DNA from: Clostridium sp.
GTDB lineage: Bacteria; Bacillota; Clostridia; Lachnospirales; Lachnospiraceae
Reading direction: 5' to 3'
Assembly (NCBI GenBank): GCA_023667695.1
Contig: JAMOZY010000010.1
Coordinates: forward strand, 1 to 64,000
Length of the DNA: 64,000 nt
A model generated the notes under the pieces. It searched no databases. It was not told the origin of the DNA and was given only the letters and a program-made list of their open reading frames with translations. The position numbers and the translations under genes are program-made. Positions 7,377-15,396 of this stretch are shown here, piece after piece (within the stretch, counting starts at the first letter, position 1; each line of letters starts with the position of its first letter).

Positions 7377-7830
7377 AGTATAGCTTGGTTTCTACCGGGA
7401 TGATTGGTAAATGCTGCATACAATATTCATACTTGGCGTCACCGGAATGATTGCCACCGACGCCCTTATAGGCAGCGTGGAGCTGTTCAAATTCATCCAC
7501 TTCATCCTCTGGGATGCCGTTTAATTGCAGATAGTATTTATATCGTTGGTTAATGCGGTCCCCTAAGGCCTCTCTGGAAGCAGCCTCTGCCAATTCATTT
7601 TTGATACACAGCCCGTCGATTTGTATGCCGATTTTGTGAATGGAATCCGACAGACCCTCCAGGCTGCTTCTGATTTCCCGGTTATTCCGCATCCATCTCC
7701 ATTCGATTCCAAGCTTGCTGCACAGCCATTCCAGAATGGAGGCGGCAAACCGTATGGCACTCAGAATTATGAAAATCCCCAGGATAATGGAAGGAAGGTC
7801 CAGGTTCAGGAAGGCAGTTATTTCATTCAT
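7333..7830 (-). CDS. Phage membrane-anchored protein
   Basis: 165 residues. Residues 12-40 are a membrane segment (PSIILGIFIILSAIRFAASILEWL) followed by a soluble helical part with a conserved-looking ending GDAKYEYCMQHLP. It starts with ATG 7830 just after the amidase stop. Position next to holin and amidase suggests a lysis or tail accessory role (for example a spanin-like or second holin function), but this rests on position only. Confidence 0.6.
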   Translation of the reverse strand: MNEITAFLNLDLPSIILGIFIILSAIRFAASILEWLCSKLGIEWRWMRNNREIRSSLEGLSDSIHKIGIQIDGLCIKNELAEAASREALGDRINQRYKYYLQLNGIPEDEVDEFEQLHAAYKGVGGNHSGDAKYEYCMQHLPIIPVETKLYYGKTSHTPEGKRSI

Positions 7831-7847
7831 AGTCCTACCTCCATCCT

Positions 7848-8897
7848 TTATTCAATAACAACCTGTATTTTATCGATGGCAGTTCCAAAGACACCGGCAT
7901 AACCGTCCATGGAAGGCTTCTGTACTTCATCATCCAGCTGCCAGGCATAGTAAGATGTACTGCCAATGGGGGAAACCCGGTATTTTACCTTGCGGTAACC
8001 ACCGGACTGGATTTGCTCCGAAGGAGTATCATAATACATGCGAAGAGCATCAATGACCTTACCGTTTCCAGCGTAGCCGTTTTGAGCATCCTTCCAGTTG
8101 TAACCGTCTACATAAGGCAGCCAGCCACCGCCTAAAACATGGACCTGATACTTTAAGTATCCCTGGTCTGCCTTTGCCATAAAACCGATAATTTTGCGAT
8201 TTTCCAGACCGGCATAGTCTGACAGATTGGTAACCGGAGGCAGTATTCTGCCACCCTCCAGCATAACCGCATATTCCACATTGACCGATATTTGGGCGGA
8301 ATCCATAACCAGCTTTTTCTGTGATACAGGAACAGACTCCGTTACGGAGGCTGCATCCGAATCGGCTTTCAGGGATGTGGTAGCTGCGTTTTCCTTTTTG
8401 GCACTTTCATGGTTATCCTGCAGATAAGCCTGTACCATATCCAGAAACCGCTGCCATCCCAGCTCCAGGGTTCGATGGGGACAGTATTTACCGGACCAGT
8501 CCTGATGCTTCTTTACCCGATTGATATCCCATCCCCGTTCCCGTAAGAGTTTGGCAGTAAGATAAGCAGCGTTTTGCTCCGCTTTTAAGAAGCGTTCTCC
8601 GCCGGATTTGGAGTAGCAGATTTCAATGGAAATGGAGGCACGGTTTCCTTTTCCGTTTCCGTCCCCTGCATTCCAGGTATTTCGTTCAAGAGGAATACCT
8701 TGGACTGCACCGGTATCATCGACTGCAAAATGATAGGAAACCTGGTTATTATTGTTTATCATGTAAGCGACCTCTGCCATGGCAGATGCATCATTGGCAG
8801 TGTTGTGGATGGTAATATAATCTGCCTTCATGACATACGGACATTTCACGGGATATTTTTCCGGCGGGCATAACATTTGTGTAATCGATACGTTCAT
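7848..8897 (-). CDS. Phage N-acetylmuramoyl-L-alanine amidase (endolysin)
   Basis: 349 residues. The N-terminal 160 residues are an Amidase_2 (PGRP-like) domain that cuts the amide bond between muramic acid and the stem peptide. Visible zinc and catalytic features are YITIHNTAND (His31), the NISYHFAVDD-type strand (QVSYHFAVDD), WNAGDGNGKGN, and the HQDWSGKYCPHR motif. After a low-complexity linker (about 165-195) comes a C-terminal domain of about 140 residues containing VHVLGGGWLPYVDG, probably for cell-wall binding. No signal peptide, so it needs a holin; the holin gene ends two bases upstream. Start ATG 8897 behind AAAGGATG. Confidence 0.9.
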   Translation of the reverse strand: MNVSITQMLCPPEKYPVKCPYVMKADYITIHNTANDASAMAEVAYMINNNNQVSYHFAVDDTGAVQGIPLERNTWNAGDGNGKGNRASISIEICYSKSGGERFLKAEQNAAYLTAKLLRERGWDINRVKKHQDWSGKYCPHRTLELGWQRFLDMVQAYLQDNHESAKKENAATTSLKADSDAASVTESVPVSQKKLVMDSAQISVNVEYAVMLEGGRILPPVTNLSDYAGLENRKIIGFMAKADQGYLKYQVHVLGGGWLPYVDGYNWKDAQNGYAGNGKVIDALRMYYDTPSEQIQSGGYRKVKYRVSPIGSTSYYAWQLDDEVQKPSMDGYAGVFGTAIDKIQVVIE

Positions 8898-8899
8898 AG

Positions 8900-9193
8900 C
8901 TATTCATCCTTTCCTGATTGTTTAATCATCTGATTCACATAGGTGCTGAGACTGGCAGCCAGAATTCCCTGGACAATTCCCGTGAAGATTCCCCTCAGGA
9001 TATTCTGTGCCGTGCTGATATCGCTGTTTGCCAGTACATAAATCAGAGAAAGGATAATTCCTGTCAGTCCCAGGAGGGCAGGGATGAATTTATCGGCTAT
9101 GGTTTCTGCATTCTTGAGCATTCTGCCCAGAAAGTATAATGCAATTGCCAGAACCACCAGCTCTGGCTTGATATAATTTAAGATTAGCTCCAT
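8900..9193 (-). CDS. Phage holin
   Basis: 97 residues with three hydrophobic segments (about 10-28, 39-58, 68-86) and a charged C-terminus (QMIKQSGKDE), the layout of Hol44-type holins (phage_holin_3_5-like). It makes membrane lesions that release the amidase encoded immediately downstream. Start ATG 9193 with GGAGCT upstream. Confidence 0.8.
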   Translation of the reverse strand: MELILNYIKPELVVLAIALYFLGRMLKNAETIADKFIPALLGLTGIILSLIYVLANSDISTAQNILRGIFTGIVQGILAASLSTYVNQMIKQSGKDE

Positions 9194-9213
9194 ATTTTCA
9201 GCTCCTTTTCATT

Positions 9214-9245
9214 GCTGCAGAAGAGTAGTAGTAATCTTCTGCAGC
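9214..9245 (-). promoter_or_regulatory. Hairpin in front of the holin gene
   Basis: GCTGCAGAAGA and TCTTCTGCAGC form a perfect 11-bp stem with a 10-base loop, ending about 20 bases before the holin start. There is no T run, so it may act on mRNA stability or holin translation rather than termination. Confidence 0.45.
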
Positions 9246-9251
9246 CGTGTG

Positions 9252-9295
9252 AAAAAAGGGATATATACGCATTCATAATGAACGGTATATATCCC
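9252..9295 (-). terminator. Strong terminator between tail and lysis genes
   Basis: On the minus strand GGGATATATAC, a 16-base loop, GTATATATCCC, then TTTTTT. It should end transcripts coming from the tail gene, so the holin/amidase set depends on readthrough or an own promoter. Confidence 0.85.
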
Positions 9296-9406
9296 GATTT
9301 GTATTGTGTTAGCAATCACGATTCATTATCATTTTCTGTGATACCGCACAGGTTCTGTGCCGTTGGTATGGCTGTTCCACGCCAGGAGAGGCGGATTAGT
9401 CTGCCA

Positions 9407-10204
9407 TTAGTCCTCGGAAATGATGATATCAAACAGACGGGCTGTTTCATCGCAGTAAGACTTCTGCAGCTTATACTCAGCGCCATGCTTTCCATCTGGC
9501 GTCAGATTAATCTCTACAGATTCCGGATTAATCTTGGCTCTCGGAACAGAGATGACACCGGCATATACCAGATTGGTATTGCAAGGGTCATGGAAGATTG
9601 CATGAATCAGCAGAGATTTCACCTCTGGTATGCCATCTGTTTTCTTCGTTACCTTTACCGCACTTGCAGTCTCTGCATCGTATCTTACGAATACACGGCC
9701 GGTTACACCTTCCGGAAGCGTAATGGTCTTTGCTGCTGCATCTAAGGTGAACTTGCCTTCTCCGGCAGTCGGAGCAAGCTCATAGGTATCTCCAAAGGTA
9801 TTGTTTTCATTGATAACCTTTACATATTTTACTTCTGCGCCGGCAGCACCGACCGGAGTATACTTTAATACAACCTTTCCCTCGGCACCGATGGTAATGG
9901 TTTCAGATACCGGCTTGATAATCTTATTGTCATCACTGGCAACGTCCTTTTTAGAGCCAAACTGAGATGCAGCAAGGTCAAGAGAGAACAGGCTGTTGCT
10001 AAAGCTGAAGGTACCGGTCTGGGCATTGTAGAAGGTTACAATCTCCGCACCCATGGCGTCTGTTACCTGGGTTCCTTCTGCTGAAGTCTTTAAGCTTGGT
10101 TCCTCAATCTGGGTATAACGGCCGATTAGCTCATTTGTAGCCGGGTCGTATTCCTCTACCGCTCTGATTTTTTCAAGTACTAATTCATTTGGATTAAATG
10201 CCAT
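9407..10204 (-). CDS. Phage major tail (tube) protein candidate
   Basis: 265 residues from ATG 10204, chosen because AAGGAGGAAT sits directly in front of it; an upstream in-frame ATG (10222) lies inside that ribosome site. The sequence is beta-rich with many Thr, Val and Gly, and a central Ig-like stretch (around 95-170: ETITIGAEGKVVLKYTPV). This is the style of tail tube proteins with an inserted Ig-like domain. It precedes a strong terminator, as expected for an abundant structural protein. The family assignment is inferred from composition and context. Confidence 0.6.
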   Translation of the reverse strand: MAFNPNELVLEKIRAVEEYDPATNELIGRYTQIEEPSLKTSAEGTQVTDAMGAEIVTFYNAQTGTFSFSNSLFSLDLAASQFGSKKDVASDDNKIIKPVSETITIGAEGKVVLKYTPVGAAGAEVKYVKVINENNTFGDTYELAPTAGEGKFTLDAAAKTITLPEGVTGRVFVRYDAETASAVKVTKKTDGIPEVKSLLIHAIFHDPCNTNLVYAGVISVPRAKINPESVEINLTPDGKHGAEYKLQKSYCDETARLFDIIISED

Positions 10205-10249
10205 AATGTATTCCTCCTTCATAATCTGGTCAGACAGGGAAAGAACCGA

Positions 10250-11005
10250 TTAGTCCAGTTCTCCCAGCCAGTCTAACTGTTTGGTTGATATTTCCTTGAG
10301 GTTCACTCCGAAGCCGGAGTAACCACTTTGCAATAATAAATCTGCATGTTTCATCTTGCTGATTCGTCTGACAGAATCAATAAATGCATGGATTTTCATA
10401 TTCCAAACCTCATCGTGGTTATATTTGAAACCATCACAATTAATCATGGCGGATACCATGTTTTTTAATTGTGAATGATATTCCCGGTTTTTATTTCGAA
10501 GATAGTCCTCCCGGGCATCCTCAATCAGAATCTGCTTGGTAGCTTCGTTTGCAGGCAATTGATTGTTTCGCTTCAGGCCATGGATGCTTCGAAGCACATC
10601 AGCGATAACCAGATAGGTATATTCATCGATTTCAATGTTGGTTTCCCTATCGTACATGACGATATCTTCGGAATCCTTTTTTTGAAATATCTGAAATTTG
10701 GGAAAATCCAGATTCCCCAGCAGAATCGCTGTCTGTTCCTTTGAAAAGCTTCGGCTTAAGAGTCCGTAGAATAACTGAAAGTCCGATATGGTGGTGTAAT
10801 CAATCCCCATATCAAAGAGCTGGAACTTCATATCCGCCCCTACGGAAGTAAGGGTATAGACCATAGACCAGTATTGTCGTTCGCCATAATTACATATTTC
10901 ATCCAGGGTAGGCTGGTGAATGACAATTCCTTCTTTTACGAAGAAGTCCTTTCCCCGATAGATTTGAAGCTCGTCGTTTATGATTTCTTCCAGATTGTTC
11001 ACCAC
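10250..11005 (-). CDS. Phage protein, possibly tail assembly related
   Basis: 251 residues, acidic, mostly helical, no recognised motif. The start is uncertain: GTG 11005 lies right next to the only purine-rich site (AAAGG). It lies between a zinc-ribbon protein and the major tail protein, a usual place for tail assembly or connector genes. Residues near 60-95 (FDMGIDYTTISDFQLFYGLL) are reminiscent of tail assembly proteins of Gram-positive phages, but this is weak. Confidence 0.5.
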   Translation of the reverse strand: MVNNLEEIINDELQIYRGKDFFVKEGIVIHQPTLDEICNYGERQYWSMVYTLTSVGADMKFQLFDMGIDYTTISDFQLFYGLLSRSFSKEQTAILLGNLDFPKFQIFQKKDSEDIVMYDRETNIEIDEYTYLVIADVLRSIHGLKRNNQLPANEATKQILIEDAREDYLRNKNREYHSQLKNMVSAMINCDGFKYNHDEVWNMKIHAFIDSVRRISKMKHADLLLQSGYSGFGVNLKEISTKQLDWLGELD

Positions 11006-11170
11006 CTTTGCATAAGAAGGGCAGCCGGATGCTCATGGAAGATGAACCGCCGGCTGCCGGTAAGAGAAGCAAGCATATATGCCAGGAATAAGCAGTCCTG
11101 TTGGAGTTATCCACTACTGTATATATACGAAGGGAATATGCCTGCTTTTGCAGATAAATACGGTAAAAAC

Positions 11171-12007
11171 TCAGGATTTCAGCTTTTCCACACGGTAGCT
11201 TCGCTGCTTTTCCGTTTTATTCCTGCGGTTAAAGCTGGCCTGACAGCCTGGACACCGCTTCTGATTATAGCTGTGAAGCTCGAACAGACAGCCACAGTCT
11301 ATACATCTACGGTATCGCTGATGCTCCCGGACACCGTAATACTGCTTCTGCCACTTCCGAAGGTCACCCTCCAGACTTTGGCAGAAGTATCGTATGTAGA
11401 AATTATCCTCATTCATAAAATCATAGATGCGTTGGAATTGCCCCGGTGTTTCGTATTCCTCCAGCCGCTTACAGGTACGAAAGTGATTCTGCAAAAATCC
11501 CTCCATCAGTTGTGTATATTCCTGCCAGGACAGCACCATTTTTTGATTTTGATAGGCCGCCTTTAGCTGTTCCGCCCGGCTCATAGCATCCTGAATGGCA
11601 GTATCCAGTTCTCCGGCCTTCCATTCCCGGCCGCTTCGCCACTGATAGTATAATTCCTTTGGCGTATGCAGCAGCTCCAGATAGTCTTTCTGTAAAACGA
11701 CTTCCTTATCAAAGTATCTGGTATACAGATTGTTGATTTTTTGTCGTATCAGACTGCACCAATCGGTTTCCTTTGAACTGGATTGATATCCCTTGTATTC
11801 CAGCCGGGACCAGGCATCAAATATCTGTCCGGTTCTGGTTTGTATGAAGGGTTCTTCTACAGAATAACGAATCACTTTGGTATAAACCCTTCGTTGGTTC
11901 CGGCTGGACCAGAGAGAAGAGCAGAAGTCCTGAAATACGGCCGCTTGTTCCTCTTTGGATTCTGCATCCTTATAATCTTCGATTTGTTCGTATAAGTAAT
12001 CAGCCAT
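11171..12007 (-). CDS. Phage zinc-ribbon protein paired with polymerase gene
   Basis: 278 residues, mostly helical and charged. Near residues 236-260 there is a zinc ribbon CIDCGC…KRCPGC followed by a very basic tail (RRNKTEKQRSYR). The start ATG 12007 overlaps the end of the polymerase-like gene by eight bases, so the two are translationally coupled. A nucleic-acid-binding partner of the polymerase is a reasonable guess. Function is otherwise unknown. Confidence 0.55.
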   Translation of the reverse strand: MADYLYEQIEDYKDAESKEEQAAVFQDFCSSLWSSRNQRRVYTKVIRYSVEEPFIQTRTGQIFDAWSRLEYKGYQSSSKETDWCSLIRQKINNLYTRYFDKEVVLQKDYLELLHTPKELYYQWRSGREWKAGELDTAIQDAMSRAEQLKAAYQNQKMVLSWQEYTQLMEGFLQNHFRTCKRLEEYETPGQFQRIYDFMNEDNFYIRYFCQSLEGDLRKWQKQYYGVREHQRYRRCIDCGCLFELHSYNQKRCPGCQASFNRRNKTEKQRSYRVEKLKS

Positions 12008-14633
12008 CTTTTGTCACCTCCGTATAAGTATAGTATTTTCCCAGATATTCATAGGTCTGCTCTGTCGGTTCGGCTGCCTCCCGAATGGAAATGGTTTTCC
12101 TGCAATCGGAGTTGGACTTCAGGTTCCGGATGATATAGTCTCCATAGCCGCCCCATGCCAGGGACTTGCTGATGGAAAGACTGGAATAGGATACCTGAAT
12201 CACATAGTTGGCAATTTCTTCCTCATTCAGAGGAAGGGTTTCCGCCAGTCTGCTTTTGAACTGGTCTGTAATCTCCGCTATATGAAAGCCGGAGCTGTAT
12301 TCCTTTGACGAAGCCTTGTGAAGCTCCATGTGTCGGCGCAGCTCATCCGCATATGCGTTAATATACCGCCGGATTAGCTTTATGATTTCTTTGTCAGATA
12401 CATCCAGTGCATGGTTCAAAAAGAGCCTGCGGGATTCCTGTAGGTCTATGGTGTCATGATTCCACAGGATACACTTCTTTTCCCAGGTGCAGATATAGCT
12501 GCACAATTCATTCATAGGCGAAGGAGAGTAGTAAGCATTCAGGTTGACCGGAGCTTCCTCTTCCTTCTGCCGTTTTTTCTTTTCCTTCAGGCTTTGATAG
12601 GTTTTCATTTTATCCGGATAATTGTAAAGCAGGAAATAAGGCAATTGCTTTGACCGCTTCCGCAAGCCTGCATTCATATGCCATCGGACTCCGGTTTTTA
12701 AGAAATCAATTTCCTTGCCCTGAAAGACACGGAGCAAAGAGGCAGAATCGGAATATAACTGCCGGATTTCTTCCTTTGTAGTATATCTGTTTTCAATACT
12801 GGTTGCCGCATTGGTAATCTCTCCAATCCGGTTATCCCGGGTCATGATTTCATATTCAATGATGTTGTCCCGGGTATAGGGCTTGGGCAGAGCAGCTGCC
12901 TTGTCCTCGAAGTCCAGGATAACAGGCTTATGGATTTTCGAGTGAATCAGAATCGGGTCATTGCATAGGAAGAAGATGTCGCCGTCGAAGTCGGCACCAC
13001 CCTGCTGGGGTGCCGAGATATCATACAGATTGAACATCACCACATCCTGTCCCCGGAAGTATCCGAACCATTGGTCAATCACTGGATTGCCGGCAATCCG
13101 AAGGGAATTGACCTCCGAAGGGTCAACCAGCGGGGAACGAAAGGAAAGGATATCCCCGCAATCAAAATTCCCGCTATAGATTTCCCGTTCCTTCAGACAT
13201 CCGGTTGGTGCTTCGCCTGCTGCGTATTGCAGATATCCAATCATATCGCCCACACCGGTATGATAAAACCCGGAGCAGTAGATTTTCCCTACCTTGGCTT
13301 CGTCAATGGACTTTTTCAGCTTCCGGTATAGGTACTGCTTTACAGCCGGGTCCTTCCACACGGCATCATGAATCAGTGCCGCTTCCAGATACCGGCTCGC
13401 CGGTTCCGTATCCTCCGAATTGGTCATTCCCAGAAACTTATAGGTATAAAACAGTTCTCCCTTGATTATTTTTTCAAACAGGGTAGTGGTATACCTTGCC
13501 AGCTTGATGATTTTTCCATCATTTTCCGGATTCAGAATATCGTAATCCTCCAATCGGTTCTGTTCAAAGCACTCCACATATCCGGGATTCCATAGGTCCA
13601 GACACTGCAGATACTGAAAGTTCATACGGGTGTATCGGTTCAGATTCTTTATGTGATGGCTGTATTTGCTGATGCCCAGTTTAAATTGGTATTTGCGGAT
13701 GGTATGCATGTATTCCTTCCATGCCTCTGCTCCGTATTGCTTTACAAATAACGAATGTCCCTTGAACATGGATGTATTCCAGATACAGTCAACGGTATCT
13801 ATCGGATGAACCTCTCCATAGATATCCGTAATGGTTTCATACCCCCATTCCTTCAAAAGTCTCCGAAAGGGAACATAGACAGAGAAGCCTTTCATAAAAG
13901 GAAGCCGAATCTGCGTTCCGATTGCATTATAGTCCAGACCAAGCTGGGCGCTGACCTGTTCCATGAATTCCCACTCGTGGCAGCCACAGCCGTCAAAGGG
14001 AGAGATTTTCACATCCCGCCATCCTTCTTCGATGATTCTTGCCTTATAGGTCTTTGGTTCCCCGGTTTCCGGGTCTGTGAACTCCTTTTCCTGCTCGACA
14101 ACATATTTGACAAATTGGTGTTCTATTTGCTTTTCATATTCCCCGATAATAATGATATTGGGCATATAGTCATGAATCAGGGTACAGGAACTGAAAATCA
14201 GACAGCGCTGGGCTTCGTATTTGGAAATGATGCATTCCTCCACCGGAATATCCATTTGTGTAATGCGGTATAACTCATCATAGATACTGTCACAGACAAA
14301 TGCAGTAATACCATCCTTGCCCTGGGAGGCGGATTTGCCAAATCGGGCATAGTGGATTCCGTTATAATAAAAGCCATTTTTTAATACATTGCGTAAGGCT
14401 GTTTCCTGCTTTGGATTTTTCTTTGCCACCACCAGAATCACTTCTTCTATGTGTGAGACGGTTCTGCCCCGAAGCCGTTCAATCTGGTCCAATAGTAAAG
14501 AGTTTTCCTGTGTGATGCGGTATTCCTGCTCCAGCTCTGCTGCCCGGTCCATATGGACATCAAAGCGCTGAGTAATCAGTTCCTGTAAGGGAAGCTTGAT
14601 AAGTGTGTATTGTGTAGATGAAATGTTTTTCAC
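12000..14633 (-). CDS. Single-chain YonO-like RNA polymerase
   Basis: 877 residues. The key feature is DFDGD at residues 548-552 in the context GGADFDGDIFFLCND, the metal-binding signature of the double-psi beta-barrel RNA polymerases (DFDGD in the beta-prime subunit and YonO, DxDGD in eukaryotic RDRs). Length is close to SP-beta YonO (about 840 residues), a known single-chain DNA-dependent RNA polymerase that transcribes late phage genes. Other support: a basic segment after the motif (RKRSKQLPYFLLYN) and a location at the head of tail and lysis genes. Start ATG 14633 follows AAGG. It overlaps the zinc-ribbon gene downstream. Inference: it may transcribe this phage's late genes. RNA-templated activity cannot be excluded from sequence. 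Confidence 0.75.
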   Translation of the reverse strand: MKNISSTQYTLIKLPLQELITQRFDVHMDRAAELEQEYRITQENSLLLDQIERLRGRTVSHIEEVILVVAKKNPKQETALRNVLKNGFYYNGIHYARFGKSASQGKDGITAFVCDSIYDELYRITQMDIPVEECIISKYEAQRCLIFSSCTLIHDYMPNIIIIGEYEKQIEHQFVKYVVEQEKEFTDPETGEPKTYKARIIEEGWRDVKISPFDGCGCHEWEFMEQVSAQLGLDYNAIGTQIRLPFMKGFSVYVPFRRLLKEWGYETITDIYGEVHPIDTVDCIWNTSMFKGHSLFVKQYGAEAWKEYMHTIRKYQFKLGISKYSHHIKNLNRYTRMNFQYLQCLDLWNPGYVECFEQNRLEDYDILNPENDGKIIKLARYTTTLFEKIIKGELFYTYKFLGMTNSEDTEPASRYLEAALIHDAVWKDPAVKQYLYRKLKKSIDEAKVGKIYCSGFYHTGVGDMIGYLQYAAGEAPTGCLKEREIYSGNFDCGDILSFRSPLVDPSEVNSLRIAGNPVIDQWFGYFRGQDVVMFNLYDISAPQQGGADFDGDIFFLCNDPILIHSKIHKPVILDFEDKAAALPKPYTRDNIIEYEIMTRDNRIGEITNAATSIENRYTTKEEIRQLYSDSASLLRVFQGKEIDFLKTGVRWHMNAGLRKRSKQLPYFLLYNYPDKMKTYQSLKEKKKRQKEEEAPVNLNAYYSPSPMNELCSYICTWEKKCILWNHDTIDLQESRRLFLNHALDVSDKEIIKLIRRYINAYADELRRHMELHKASSKEYSSGFHIAEITDQFKSRLAETLPLNEEEIANYVIQVSYSSLSISKSLAWGGYGDYIIRNLKSNSDCRKTISIREAAEPTEQTYEYLGKYYTYTEVTKDG

Positions 14634-14669
14634 CTTCCTTCGGTATGTGTCGGTTTGCGTTCCGGTATT

Positions 14670-14873
14670 TCATTGCTGCCATGGCTTGACGGCAAGATGA
14701 TTTTTGTAGTAAGCGTCCCGTATTTCCAGCTCCTTATTGGTATAAGCGTATTTTTTCTGCGTGTTGGGATAGCAGGTGCTGAAATCATGAATTGTAAGTT
14801 CTCCTGCAAATTCCCGCGGGTCCGGCTGATACCGGTAAGGGTCTTTGGTAGTTGGTATGAATGTTGTTATCAA
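14670..14873 (-). CDS. Small phage protein at head of operon
   Basis: 67 residues from a TTG at 14871-14873, supported by GGAGGAGG seven to nine bases upstream. Rich in Tyr and Pro (PTTKDPYRYQPDPREF), no motif recognised. First gene after the minus-strand promoter and 36 bases before the polymerase-like gene. Confidence 0.6.
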   Translation of the reverse strand: MITTFIPTTKDPYRYQPDPREFAGELTIHDFSTCYPNTQKKYAYTNKELEIRDAYYKNHLAVKPWQQ

Positions 14874-15041
14874 ATCGTTCCTCCTCCTTTCATATGAACT
14901 CCTGCGTTTGGTGACGGTTCCACAGGCTTCCGTATGGTTTGCGTGTAAAACATTGTGTGTGAAATATTGTTTGAAGCTTGGTTAGTAAAGGCTCCGGGCT
15001 TTCATTCGCCAAAATGAAGGCTGGATTGCTAACTGAGACTG

Positions 15042-15070
15042 ATTATAATACCCGAACATATGTTTGTCAA
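15042..15070 (-). promoter_or_regulatory. Consensus promoter of the phage operon
   Basis: On the minus strand TTGACA (15065-15070) and TATAAT (15042-15047) are separated by exactly 17 bases. ACATATGT in the spacer is a small palindrome that could be an operator. The leader from about 15035 to 14873 is about 160 nt with no gene. A host-type promoter here would let host polymerase make the YonO-like enzyme. Confidence 0.8.
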
Positions 15071-15098
15071 TATGGATTTTTTCCGTAAATATCAAAAA

Positions 15099-15161
15099 GA
15101 ATACAGTCACTCGTAAGCTCAAGCGGTGTTGGCGCACCTCGCTGTTCCTGTGACTGTATTC
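15099..15161. terminator. Long hairpin at the phage block boundary
   Basis: GAATACAGTCAC and GTGACTGTATTC form a perfect 12-bp stem, with an inner partial stem (AGCGGTG/CACCTCGCT). On the minus strand TTCTTTTTG follows; on the plus strand TTCTTCCCTTT. It separates the chromosomal CAP gene from the phage operon promoter and probably insulates it. Together with 15042-15070 it is the main content of the gap 14874-15396; the rest of that gap shows nothing clear. Confidence 0.6.
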
Positions 15162-15396
15162 TTCCCTTTACTAACAATTGAGATAGGTAAATACCTAAGA
15201 ATTGTTACGTGAGATTTCACGCAAGGTAATTATAGCAAGGTATCTCTTTGGAAGTCAATAAGAACTTAGGGATGTGGTCTGAGGATAGTATTTCCATCAC
15301 AAATCCGTTGCTATTATCGGCAAACTGATTTATTATTAAGATTAGTAAATAATACAGATTGACGATTGGACCTTATCACGAAAGGGGAAATGTTGG

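Noticed and set aside
11021-11065. Terminator after the zinc-ribbon gene
   Set aside because: CCGGCTGCC/GGCAGCCGG form a stem, but there is no T run on either strand and the loop is long.
12000-14633. RNA-dependent RNA polymerase of an RNA virus type
   Set aside because: The DFDGD motif belongs to the double-psi barrel polymerases, not to the palm-type viral enzymes with GDD.
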